In this document: piece by piece, positions 17,592 to 25,480 of the stretch
Layout of the letters: the number at the start of each line of letters is the position of its first letter
Position numbering within the stretch: position 1 is the stretch's first letter
Assembly (NCBI GenBank): GCA_039679385.1
Contig: JBDKVB010000075.1
Coordinates: 1-64,000, forward strand
Source: Armatimonadia bacterium
GTDB taxonomy: Bacteria > Armatimonadota > Zipacnadia > Zipacnadales > JABUFB01
Length of the DNA: 64,000 nt
Direction of reading: 5' to 3'
Translations under genes and position numbers: made by a program
Notes under the pieces: model-generated
Seen by the model: the letters and a program-made list of their open reading frames with translations, nothing else
The model's database searches: none
What the model was told of the DNA's origin: nothing

Positions 17592-17673
17592 TGACTACTC
17601 CTTTACGAAGCCGAACTGGGCCAGTGCTGCCCTGGTCTTGGCATACGCATCTCGACGGACCTCGGAGACGCGA

Positions 17674-20600
17674 CTACAGGGCCTTCACTTCGACACTGAG
17701 GCCGCTCAACCTCTTGGCGGTAGCCTTCGCAGACGACCACGGGTGGTCGGCGATCTTGCCGCCATAGACGAGCAGCCAGGGACTGTCGGCATCCACGTAT
17801 TTCTGCCCGGGCTGGAGGGTCACCGGGTCGGCAAGCACTCTCCGGGCGTCGGGGTGCTGCCCGCCGCCGGCGTCAAGCCAGAAGTTGGTGGTGATTGCGT
17901 TGGTCAGGGGCCAGCACCCGTAGGCATATCCCAGTTTGGCATCCTGCCAGACACCACCGGCGGCCGAGTAGTAGTTGGGAACATCGGTCACTCCGGCGGT
18001 ATGATCGTCCTCGGCGCTACCACCGACGAGCCCGTTGAGGTAGAAGAAGTAGCTCTTCAGGATCAGGGGCCGGTCTGAGATGTTCTCGACGTAGTTCAGG
18101 CGGGCCAGGAACCAGTTGGTTCCCACCGGGACCAGCAACTGATGGCTGATGCGGAAGCCCACAGGTTGTGCCTGCTGAGCCTGCTGCTTGCCTGCCTCGT
18201 CAACGGTGGTGATGGGTGCCGCCGAGCCGCCGGTGGTCGTCACGTTCACCACGCAGGCTGCCGGGCCGAGGCTGATCTGCGGCATGCCTCCGGTGGTCAG
18301 GTCTCCGGCATCGGCCTTGACCCACTGGTTCTGCCCATCGACCTCCTGCCAGATCAGCGGATTGTAGCTGCCCAGGAGTGTATTGCCCAGGGAGACGCGG
18401 TCCACGACGTTGCCCTCGGAGGGCTTGTTCCACTCGAACTTCAGCGCACCGTTGCTGAGGGTGACGGCGGCCTCGCTGGTCTGCACCTCGATGCCGGGCT
18501 TCGGCGCTGCGGATACCCGACCGGTCGAGCGGTAGACCAGAAGCGTGCGGCAGGCCCAGGCCGGCAGATCGGCCATCGACACGGCAATCTGATCGCCAAC
18601 GACCTGCGACGCAAGCGGGGTGCCGTCGACCGTGGCCACACAAAGCTGTGCGGCACCGGTGGTGGTCTTGTAGCGAGCTGCGAGCGGCAGGTCGGCAAGG
18701 CGCACGAACACCACAGCGTCTTTCTGGGGCTCCGCGCTGGCGTTCGTAACAACCAGGGCGGCTGCAGACCTGCTCTGGTCTGCTACCGGTGCCTTGATGC
18801 CCGGCACCCACAGCGGCTTCGCGACGAGGTTGTCGGATAGATTCTGATCGCCGCTGGTGTGGTCCGGATCGACCTCCACAACCACGAGGTGCCCGCCGGG
18901 AGCGGCGCCCCGAATCACCGGCGCCGGCATCTCTGCACCCGGGGCAAGAGTCATCTCAGTGTCCTTGACCTCGCCATCGAAGCGCACGCGGACCTTCGTG
19001 GTCACCGCGGAGTCTCCGTGATTGCAGACCTTCAGGTCCTCGGTGACTCCCAGTTGCGGGTAGTCGCCGCCGTGCAGCTTCGCCGCGGTCGGGTTCACCT
19101 TGGTTGCCATCGCCGTCAGCTCGGGATAGGGGACGTCGTCCTCGCTGACCAGACCGTAGTTGGAGTCCTCGGGGAAGGTGTCCGAGATGCCCAGAGCCGG
19201 CTCGTCAACCCACATGAAGAAGTCGCTGCCGACCATGAAGGGCAGTCGGAAGAGCATTCCCTGGTAGATCCGGAAGCACTGGCTGCGCTGCGTCTGGGTG
19301 TCCACGCGCATCCCTGCGCCGTGCTTGCAGGGCAGACCGGAGTCCAGAGCCGGGAAGGACCACTCGGTCAGCATCATGGGCTTCTGCGCCATCTTGTAGT
19401 AATCGGAGTACAGCGCGATCAGGTCGGAGACGTCCTCGGTCTCCAGGTCAATCCGCGGGTACGAGTTGAAGGTGACGATGTCGCAGTACTTCCCGTTGAT
19501 GTCCCAGATGCCGGCCGGTGCGTTGCCCGCGAACCGGCAACCAATGATCATGTGGTTCGGGTCGTGGCGGCGAATGGCTTCCGTGGTGTACTTGAAGTAC
19601 ATCTCGGCCACGAGACGGGTGTAGCCGAGCTTGTCGGCCTTTACCGCCTCGAGGTTCGGCCCCGTGAGAGTGGACAGGCCCTGGAGTTCGTCAAAGAACT
19701 TGAGGCTGATGCCCCAGGCCTTGTTCAGGTCGGCCACCGTCGGGTACTTGTCCTGCAGGTACTTGATCAGGGCCGTCTTCGCCGTATGGCCGGCCGGCTT
19801 GAGCATGGCCTCGTCGAACAGGCCGGTCTCGACGTGCGCCTTGCCGTACCACTCCAGCTCGTTGTCCAGGAAGTAGCCGAAGAGCCACGGGTCGCTCTTC
19901 TTCTCGGCGCAGGCCTCGCGAGCGCGTCGATCACAGTAAGCCGGCCACTTGGGGCTGAAGACGTTCGGGAAACCCGTCCAGGTGGTCTTCTCGACGATGT
20001 TGTCGCTGCTCGAGAAGCTGGAACCAAAGGAGATGAACTCGGTGTGGGTGAGGCCCTTGTAGCGAGCCTCCTGGCCATTGCCCGCCCCGATGAGGTTGAA
20101 GCCCCAGGACTTCAGCCGGTCGGTCGCCTGGATGGCCCAGGCGTTCCGGTCGCCCTGCCACTTCGCCTCGTTCTTCCGCTGATAGGGCGAGTAGCCCAGG
20201 GTCTGGCACCCATGGCCGTTATAGCGGCAATGGTCGGTCCCGATCGCGTAGAAGGCGTTCCCCTTGGGATCAACCAGCCACCAGCGTCCGTCCTTCTGGA
20301 TCGTGCGGAAGAAGCCCGTCGCCGGTGCGGTGAAGGTGCCATTGCCGGCCACTCCATAGGGCGGGGCTGTCTTCTCTGCAGCCGGAGTCTCGGGGACAGG
20401 ATCGGCGGCCACGATCTTGACGTCGTCGAAGCTGCCCTGGAGATTGCCGACCTGCAGGTGCGGCCGGCCTTGCGTCACAGCGTCACCAGTGAACTCCACA
20501 ACCTTCCTCGCCAGCCTCTTGCCGGCCATGTCCGACACCTCGCCCTCCACGCCCTTCGCGGTCAGGCTGATGCGCAGACGATAGGGTGTGTCAAACTGCC

Positions 20601-21048
20601 AGTTGAGGTTCATTCCGTCGTCCATGACAGTCTTGGTGCCTGCGCTTGTCGGCCACGCGCTGTCTTTGCCTTGCGCGAGCTCTACCAGATGCCGGGAGTT
20701 CTGGTTGTCCGGTGACTCCACCAAGGCCAGGTGCCAGCGGTTGCCCGGGGAGTCGATGAAGCCCAGACCGACGACCTTCCATTCGGGGTTGGTGGCCTTG
20801 CGCACCAGAACCGTCGCTTCCATGGTAAGGGTGCGGTAGCGTGGCTGGTCGGCCAGCATGGCCGGGCTGCCCCCGCCCGAGAACTGGTACTTGCCGTCGC
20901 GAACCTCCCAACTTACCACGTCGGTCGACCACGTCGGACTGCCATCACTCCCGGCGACATAGCCGGAGAAGTCATCCGTAACAGTTACGGGTTGCGCGAG
21001 GGTTGCTGCGCAGACCATCAACGCGGCTACAGCTAGGACATAACGCAT
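17674..21048 (-). CDS. Secreted clan GH-A glycosidase (agarase/GH50-GH42-like) with N-terminal beta-sandwich
   Basis: The 1124-residue protein has a signal peptide (1-19) and a concanavalin-like beta-sandwich domain (about 25-215) that probably binds carbohydrate. A TIM barrel (about 240-680) follows, beginning with the agarase-like segment GRWWLVDPKGNAFYAIG. The clan GH-A catalytic pair is visible: Glu397 in GYFLDNE as acid/base and Glu562 in MLTEWSF as nucleophile. The C-terminal 450 residues are beta-rich accessory domains. It should hydrolyse an extracellular polysaccharide; agarose, galactan or a uronate-containing glycan cannot be distinguished here. ATG 21048 is supported by GAGGTGA at the right distance and the signal peptide right after it. 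Confidence 0.8.
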   Translation of the reverse strand: MRYVLAVAALMVCAATLAQPVTVTDDFSGYVAGSDGSPTWSTDVVSWEVRDGKYQFSGGGSPAMLADQPRYRTLTMEATVLVRKATNPEWKVVGLGFIDSPGNRWHLALVESPDNQNSRHLVELAQGKDSAWPTSAGTKTVMDDGMNLNWQFDTPYRLRISLTAKGVEGEVSDMAGKRLARKVVEFTGDAVTQGRPHLQVGNLQGSFDDVKIVAADPVPETPAAEKTAPPYGVAGNGTFTAPATGFFRTIQKDGRWWLVDPKGNAFYAIGTDHCRYNGHGCQTLGYSPYQRKNEAKWQGDRNAWAIQATDRLKSWGFNLIGAGNGQEARYKGLTHTEFISFGSSFSSSDNIVEKTTWTGFPNVFSPKWPAYCDRRAREACAEKKSDPWLFGYFLDNELEWYGKAHVETGLFDEAMLKPAGHTAKTALIKYLQDKYPTVADLNKAWGISLKFFDELQGLSTLTGPNLEAVKADKLGYTRLVAEMYFKYTTEAIRRHDPNHMIIGCRFAGNAPAGIWDINGKYCDIVTFNSYPRIDLETEDVSDLIALYSDYYKMAQKPMMLTEWSFPALDSGLPCKHGAGMRVDTQTQRSQCFRIYQGMLFRLPFMVGSDFFMWVDEPALGISDTFPEDSNYGLVSEDDVPYPELTAMATKVNPTAAKLHGGDYPQLGVTEDLKVCNHGDSAVTTKVRVRFDGEVKDTEMTLAPGAEMPAPVIRGAAPGGHLVVVEVDPDHTSGDQNLSDNLVAKPLWVPGIKAPVADQSRSAAALVVTNASAEPQKDAVVFVRLADLPLAARYKTTTGAAQLCVATVDGTPLASQVVGDQIAVSMADLPAWACRTLLVYRSTGRVSAAPKPGIEVQTSEAAVTLSNGALKFEWNKPSEGNVVDRVSLGNTLLGSYNPLIWQEVDGQNQWVKADAGDLTTGGMPQISLGPAACVVNVTTTGGSAAPITTVDEAGKQQAQQAQPVGFRISHQLLVPVGTNWFLARLNYVENISDRPLILKSYFFYLNGLVGGSAEDDHTAGVTDVPNYYSAAGGVWQDAKLGYAYGCWPLTNAITTNFWLDAGGGQHPDARRVLADPVTLQPGQKYVDADSPWLLVYGGKIADHPWSSAKATAKRLSGLSVEVKAL

Positions 21049-21498
21049 GTAGGTCACCTCTTGTCGCTTACTGGCGAGCGAGTGCCGACATGGGTAGGCT
21101 CGCCTCGCCACTGAGTTTTCATCAGAGTTGGTAGGTTCGGCACGAAGCCCTCAGACCCCTTCCTCGCTGCGAGGGCTTTGGCCTTGTGCGGAGCTTGCAG
21201 TCGGTGTACAATGCGTACCGTACTGAGTTCGGCCTCTCGTGCTCTGGGTGCGAGGGCGAACTCGGGGCACAGTCAGTCATACTACCTTCGGCGTTCAGTT
21301 CCGTTGCCCGTCTGCGCGACCCCGTTGAGAGCGCAGGCCTGGCACACCCTCTCTCTCCGGAGAGCTAACGGTACCAGGCTTCACGACCCAGGGGCCACCG
21401 CAGGCTGGAATCGGTTGACACAGGACCCGTCACGTGCTATCGTATGGGTCCGCCTCCCCGTGCATCGGGAGGTGAACCCGTTTTGGAGGGCGTGCGAA
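21049..21498. other. 450-bp intergenic region between GH-A gene and rpsE
   Basis: No open frame here looks coding. It holds a hairpin (aagccctc 21145-21152 / gagggctt 21171-21178), a possible promoter (TTGTGC 21184-21189, 17 bases, TACAAT 21207-21212) and a second hairpin (gagttcg about 21224-21230 / cgaactc about 21258-21264). The clear rpsE promoter follows near the right end. The stretch between the two promoters could be a long rpsE leader or a small RNA, possibly for S5 autoregulation; no known class was recognised. Confidence 0.5.
21415..21443 (+). promoter_or_regulatory. rpsE promoter
   Basis: A perfect TTGACA (21415-21420), a 17-base spacer and TATCGT (21438-21443) lie about 55 bases before the rpsE start codon. 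It is one of the best vegetative-type promoters in the window and shows that rpsE has its own transcription unit. Confidence 0.75.
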
Positions 21499-22113
21499 GT
21501 GGCACAGTATCGTAGGGACAGGGAGCAGCAGGACGAATTCCAGGATCGCGTCATTCGCATTGACCGCACCCGCAAGACCGTGAAGGGCGGGCGTATCTCC
21601 AGTTCGCGTGTCTGCGCAGTGGTCGGCGACGGGAAGGGTAGCGTGGGCTTTGGCATGGGCCGCGCCCTGAGCGCAACCGACGGCATCGCTAAGGCGCTCG
21701 CGCAGGCCAAGAAGCGCATGATCCGCGTTCCGATGGATGGGTACACCATTCCCCATGCAGTACAGGCCAAGGTTGGTGGAGCAGTCATTCTCCTCAAGCC
21801 GGCTTCGCGTGGTACCGGGATCATTGCCGGTGGCGCAGTGCGTCAGATCATGGAAGTCAGCGGCATCCGCGACGTCTTAACCAAGTCCCTGGGAAGCGGC
21901 AACGTCATGAACCGCGCCAAGGCCTGCTTCAAGGCACTGCAGTTGCTCCGCAACCCGGCAGACGTGGCGGCCCTGCGTGGCAAGACCTCCCACGACATCC
22001 TCGGCCGTGACATTGAGGACCCGTACGCCGATGCAGCCGCTCTGGCCGCCGCAGAAGAGCGCCGCAAGAGCGCCTTGGGCTCCAGCAAGGATGACGAGAG
22101 CGACAACGGGTAG
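21499..22113 (+). CDS. rpsE: 30S ribosomal protein S5
   Basis: S5 sits in the small ribosomal subunit and contributes to decoding fidelity and translocation. The 204-residue product has the N-terminal double-stranded-RNA-binding S5 domain, with the segments TVKGGRISS and VVGDGKGSVGFGMG. The C-terminal S5 domain contains PASRGTGIIAGGAVR and the ending AALRGKT. An acidic and alanine-rich C-terminal tail of about 40 residues extends beyond the E. coli protein. The GTG at 21499 follows TTGGAGGG and gives the usual S5 N-terminus; a longer frame to 21178 is not needed. Unusually, none of the spc-operon neighbours (rplR, rpmD, rplO, secY) flank it; it lies alone between a glycosidase gene and a terminator repeat. 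Confidence 0.95.
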   Translation: MAQYRRDREQQDEFQDRVIRIDRTRKTVKGGRISSSRVCAVVGDGKGSVGFGMGRALSATDGIAKALAQAKKRMIRVPMDGYTIPHAVQAKVGGAVILLKPASRGTGIIAGGAVRQIMEVSGIRDVLTKSLGSGNVMNRAKACFKALQLLRNPADVAALRGKTSHDILGRDIEDPYADAAALAAAEERRKSALGSSKDDESDNG

Positions 22114-22150
22114 CCTTCCGTTGCCCTGAAGGTCGTGACCATAGCTGTTG

Positions 22151-22184
22151 AAAGGGAGAGAGCCGAGGCTCTCTCCCTTTTTTT
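22151..22184 (+). terminator. rpsE: Intrinsic terminator 1 after rpsE
   Basis: An 11-bp stem (gggagagagcc / ggctctctccc), preceded by AAA and followed by seven T residues, lies 37 bases after the rpsE stop codon. It is a textbook rho-independent terminator. Confidence 0.93.
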
Positions 22185-22296
22185 GTTGTGCCTGGAGACT
22201 CGTCGGCCTTCTGGCGAAAGCCATCGTCGGTGCTCAACGCCGCAGCCGGGGCCCGTGCCCAGAAGCCTGCTTGGACGGTCGTGACCAGAACTGATA

Positions 22297-22328
22297 GAAG
22301 GGAGAGAGCCGTGGCTCTCTCCCTTTTT
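22297..22328 (+). terminator. Intrinsic terminator 2 after rpsE
   Basis: The second repeat copy carries the same gggagagagcc / ggctctctccc stem, here followed by five T residues. It acts as a back-up terminator for read-through from the first. Confidence 0.88.
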
Positions 22329-22530
22329 GTTGTGCCTGGAGACTCGTCAGCCTTCTGGCGAAAGCCATCGTCGGTGCTCAACGCCGCAGCCACGGCTCGT
22401 GCCCAGAAGCCTGCCTGGACGGTGGAGCCCTTCTACCGGTGGCGCCGAGAGGCACCGCGTTGGTCGGTTGTTCAATGAAGATGGGGGGTCGGTAGGGGAA
22501 GACGGCCGGAAGCCCAATCAGGAATCGTCA

Positions 22531-22566
22531 AATCGGGCCTGCCCCGGGGCAGAAGCAGGCCCGATT
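22531..22566 (-). terminator. 12-bp hairpin, possible 3' end of a minus-strand small RNA
   Basis: The arms aatcgggcctgc and gcaggcccgatt are perfect reverse complements with a 12-base loop. On the minus strand the stem ends in ATTTGACG, so the U-tract is short. It is the only strong stem in the region. Confidence 0.45.
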
Positions 22567-22743
22567 CGAGTGCGCGTCCCATGAGCTTCGAGAAAGCGGT
22601 GGGTGTGGGCCGCGCAGACCCTCAAACTCAGCCTGGGCGCAAGTCTAGGGGGTGACTTGAGCTGTGTTGAGGGCCGTGGTACAGGCCTGAGTGCGATCGT
22701 AGCTTCGTAGCGTGGTGCGACCTGTGCAGCCTTGTACAAGTTC

Positions 22744-22772
22744 ACCCTAACATATCTGCACAGCCTTGTCAA
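22744..22772 (-). promoter_or_regulatory. Minus-strand promoter-like boxes in non-coding region
   Basis: On the minus strand TTGACA, a 17-base spacer and TAGGGT can be read. The -35 box is perfect and the -10 box is poor (three of six). No start codon with a ribosome-binding site follows. Confidence 0.4.
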
Positions 22773-22910
22773 CCCCCAATCGCGAATCGCGCGTACTTCC
22801 CCGGGGTCCCCGGCCGGGAACACCAGACCACGCGGGGGCACACACGCGCACTTGCGCCGCCGCCTGGACCGGCGACGGCGCGGGCTACGAGCGTGGAAGA
22901 CAGGCCTTAC

Positions 22911-23231
22911 CTAACGATGGGGACGCCGCTTGTTGAGGAAACGTTGCATGCGCTCCGAGGCCATCTCGGTCTCTTTGCGCTCGGAGACAACGTCAAACCA
23001 CGCCAGCAGAGGACAGACGACGACGGCCACCAGGAGTATCTTGAGGGCGGCTGAGAGGTTCCAGCAGGCCCCCACCCCGACGATGCCCAGGGTCAGAAGG
23101 CAGTAGCCGGTGATGCGCACTACCCACGGATCCTGGTCAAGGTAGTGAGCGACCATACGCGCTCCCAGCACGGCGAGCGCGCCTCCGGCGACGGCAGCGA
23201 AGGCGAACCTGAGCCAGTACTCCTCCATCAT
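22911..23231 (-). CDS. Small membrane protein of unknown function
   Basis: The 106-residue protein has three predicted membrane helices (about 7-29, 36-58 and 62-83) and a basic C-terminal tail ending MQRFLNKRRPHR. No family is recognised. Two adjacent ATG codons (23231 and 23228) follow GGAGGG, supporting real translation. It is isolated between the rpsE region and the D-lyxose isomerase gene, so context gives no function. The cytoplasmic tail rich in Lys/Arg/Glu suggests an anchor or regulatory role, but this is only a guess. Confidence 0.7.
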   Translation of the reverse strand: MMEEYWLRFAFAAVAGGALAVLGARMVAHYLDQDPWVVRITGYCLLTLGIVGVGACWNLSAALKILLVAVVVCPLLAWFDVVSERKETEMASERMQRFLNKRRPHR

Positions 23232-23427
23232 CCGACATCCCTCCAGTCTGGTAGGACGGCTCCGACCAGGCAACGCTGCTGTACTTCCCAACTGCTCGGG
23301 GGTCGTACCGGCGTGGCGAAGGACTGCTTCGGTCGCCTCGAGTCGCAGGGCACCTGCAACCTTCCCTCGGATGCCCTGGACCCGTGTGGCTCGCTCAACC
23401 TACGACTTCAGGGATGCAACTGCAGAC

Positions 23428-24147
23428 CTACCACCCCAGCCGCTTGCGCATCCATCCAGGGAGAACGGGCGGGTACTCGTTGCACAACAGGTGCAGCGGC
23501 GCTTCGTCCTCGTCGATCGCCGGGAAGCGCGCCACATTGTCGAGGAAGCGGTTGTCGTGCTCGTCGTCATTGACCTTCGAGACCTCGCCAACCAAGGCCG
23601 TGCCATGGCCCTCCTCAGCCCAGAAGGTGTGGTAGTTGAAGGAGGGCAGAGTGATGCTCATTCCGGGCGTCAGACAGAGGGTGGCACCGGGCTCCACCTC
23701 GTAGCGGTGCCCATCCACGTTGACCGGCACGGGGTTCTCCTTGTCGAGCTCTTCCGTGCCCGGGGTCGAGTTGTAGACCCTCACCATCAGGTTGCCGCCA
23801 GCGCGGCAGATGATGTCCTCCATCTTGTCGAAGTGGAAATGATAGGGGGTGTACTGGTTCTCCTTGACAACCAGCAGCTTCTCGCAGTAGGGCTTGTCGT
23901 ACTGGCTCGAGCCGCCCGGGAAGCCGTTGCGAATCGTGAACAGAGCCAGGCCGACCTTGTTGAAGTCGCCGCTGCCATAGTCAGTGAGGTCCCAGCCAAG
24001 CTTGCAGTCGCGGATCTCGTCGTACTCGTGTCCGGCCTTCAGCCACTCCTCCGGTGACCAGAACCCCCACGAAGGCAGGTTGAACTGATACTGCCGACAC
24101 AGGCCGATGATCTCGCCTAGGACCTCGTTGATCTCAGAGCGTTTCAT
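23428..24147 (-). CDS. D-lyxose ketol-isomerase
   Basis: This cupin-fold enzyme interconverts D-lyxose and D-xylulose (often D-mannose/D-fructose as well) with a divalent metal in the cytoplasm. The 239-residue protein keeps the metal ligands His103, His105 and Glu110 (in PYHFHFDKMED), and His173 in the motif SFNYHTFW. Length agrees with the family (about 225-240). AGAAGGAGA precedes the ATG. It stands among other sugar enzymes on the same strand, with a Gfo/Idh/MocA oxidoreductase gene 142 bases upstream. The lyxose/xylulose route would feed pentose sugars released by the glycosidases into the pentose phosphate pathway; this is inference. Confidence 0.92.
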   Translation of the reverse strand: MKRSEINEVLGEIIGLCRQYQFNLPSWGFWSPEEWLKAGHEYDEIRDCKLGWDLTDYGSGDFNKVGLALFTIRNGFPGGSSQYDKPYCEKLLVVKENQYTPYHFHFDKMEDIICRAGGNLMVRVYNSTPGTEELDKENPVPVNVDGHRYEVEPGATLCLTPGMSITLPSFNYHTFWAEEGHGTALVGEVSKVNDDEHDNRFLDNVARFPAIDEDEAPLHLLCNEYPPVLPGWMRKRLGW

Positions 24148-24289
24148 GAATACTCTCCTTCTGGAACATGCCCAAACCAGGCCGAGAACCGCCCACTGAG
24201 CCTTGCCATACCCTTCGCACGTGCGCAGTTCGCTTCGGATTCATGATACCTGCTTGCCCCAGGAGCCGCAAGACCTGCGCTGCCGAACC

Positions 24290-25279
24290 TCACCCCAGCG
24301 AGACCAGGGTGCCCGTGTCTGCCGCCTTCTTGGCAGCCAGAGCCAGAAGCAGCGCCCGCTTGCCGTCCTCGCCGGTCACTGCCGGAGCCTGGTCCCCGGC
24401 GATTGCCGCCAGGAAGTTCCGCATCTGCAGAAGGTAGAAGTCGTCACGTTCGAACTCGCACCTATGGCTGCGCCAGGACCGATCATGCTCGGTGTATAGT
24501 CGAACCTCGTTGTCCTCGTAGCTCCACTCGATGGTGCCCTTGTCCCCCACCAACTCAAGCCCGCGCTTGTAGTTGAGCTGGAAGTCGTTCAGATGAGCGG
24601 TAGCCATCACGCCATCCCCGAAGCGCAGGAGCAGCATCGCCGCGTCCTCCACGTCCTCATCAACCGCGAGCGCATAGTGGCCTGTCTGCGCCTGAACCTG
24701 CAGCGCAGGCCCCAGCAGCCACTGGATGTAGTCGAGTTCATGGGTCGCGTTGTACAGCACGCCGCCACCTGTCGCTGCATGAGCCCAGTACAGTTGCGCA
24801 TACTCCGGCCGGTACTTCCCGATGAAGGAGCCACACTTGATCGCAGCGAGACGAACCGTGCCGATGGCCCCTGTGTCCAGCAGCGCTTTGACCTCGTGCA
24901 GATTCGGATGGTGCCGCAGCACGTAGCCAACCTGCAGCACGCGTGACTTGCTCCGACACAGGTCGATCAGCTCGTCCACGCCGTCCGGCACGGTCGAGAT
25001 CGGCTTCTCCACGAACAGATGGCAGCCTGCTTCGGCGGCTCTCATGGCCTGCGGAAGGTGCTGATCGGTCGGCGTACACACCAGCACGGCATCCTGCTGC
25101 GCGAGATCGGCCTCGTCGTAGGAGCCCAGAGTGTGGGCGACGCCGTACAGCTCGCGCATGGCTTCCTGGCGTTCAGGGCGCGGGTCACAGGCTGTGAGCT
25201 CCACACCACCGATCTTGGTCAGACACCGCAGGTGACGCTCACCAATGGAACCGCAGCCGAGAACCAGGGCACGCAGCAT
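24290..25279 (-). CDS. Gfo/Idh/MocA family NAD(P)-dependent oxidoreductase (1)
   Basis: The 329-residue protein has the N-terminal Rossmann fold with GCGSIGERH (8-16) and the family hallmark EKPIST, whose lysine is catalytic. An alpha/beta C-terminal domain includes the segment GGGVLYNATHELDY, which supplies the active-site histidine. Such enzymes oxidise or reduce sugars, inositols or amino-sugar derivatives in the cytoplasm. ATG 25279 follows CGGAGGT. It is divergent from the URO-D-like gene across about 200 bases and upstream of the D-lyxose isomerase gene on the same strand, suggesting a sugar substrate. The exact substrate cannot be predicted from the sequence. Confidence 0.88.
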   Translation of the reverse strand: MLRALVLGCGSIGERHLRCLTKIGGVELTACDPRPERQEAMRELYGVAHTLGSYDEADLAQQDAVLVCTPTDQHLPQAMRAAEAGCHLFVEKPISTVPDGVDELIDLCRSKSRVLQVGYVLRHHPNLHEVKALLDTGAIGTVRLAAIKCGSFIGKYRPEYAQLYWAHAATGGGVLYNATHELDYIQWLLGPALQVQAQTGHYALAVDEDVEDAAMLLLRFGDGVMATAHLNDFQLNYKRGLELVGDKGTIEWSYEDNEVRLYTEHDRSWRSHRCEFERDDFYLLQMRNFLAAIAGDQAPAVTGEDGKRALLLALAAKKAADTGTLVSLG

Positions 25280-25480
25280 AAAGACCTCCGAGTCGATAGC
25301 AGTGGGGACGACACCATATTCGACCGCCAGAGCGCCATACCTTCGTGATCTCCCCGACGGCAGAGGTGTGCAGGCAGCCACGGGGAACCTGTGCCCAAGG
25401 ACCTATCGGTACCGCTGGAAGGGCGCCAGACAGGGCCTTGCGGTGCCCGTTGCCATCCTTGTCAGGGAGGCTCCTGTGCC

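Larger units (their letters stand above)
22131..22423 (+). repeat. Tandem 146-bp direct repeat, each copy with an intrinsic terminator
   Basis: Copy 1 runs from 22131 to 22276 and copy 2 from 22277 to 22423; both begin ggtcgtgacca and end near cttggac/cctggac. They are highly similar, including the segment from cctggagactcgtc to gcccagaagcctgc, and differ at scattered bases. Each contains a terminator hairpin, so the rpsE transcript meets two terminators in series. Confidence 0.88.
22424..22910. other. 487-bp non-coding region with possible small-RNA gene
   Basis: No convincing ORF is present. On the minus strand a TTGACA box and a weak -10 box (22744-22772) are followed by about 200 bases without coding potential and a 12-bp hairpin (22531-22566). 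A perfect 10-bp palindrome cttgtacaag lies at 22731-22740, just after the -10 box. This layout fits a small RNA of about 200 nt read leftward. I could not match it to 6S, SRP, tmRNA or RNase P RNA. Confidence 0.4.

Noticed and set aside
21929-22393. Minus-strand open frame with a repeated peptide (STDDGFRQKADESPG twice)
   Set aside because: The peptide repeat only mirrors the 146-bp tandem DNA repeat. The frame is antisense to rpsE and spans two terminators.
22732-22914. Plus-strand 60-codon frame
   Set aside because: Starts at TTG, has an arginine-rich random composition and no ribosome-binding site.
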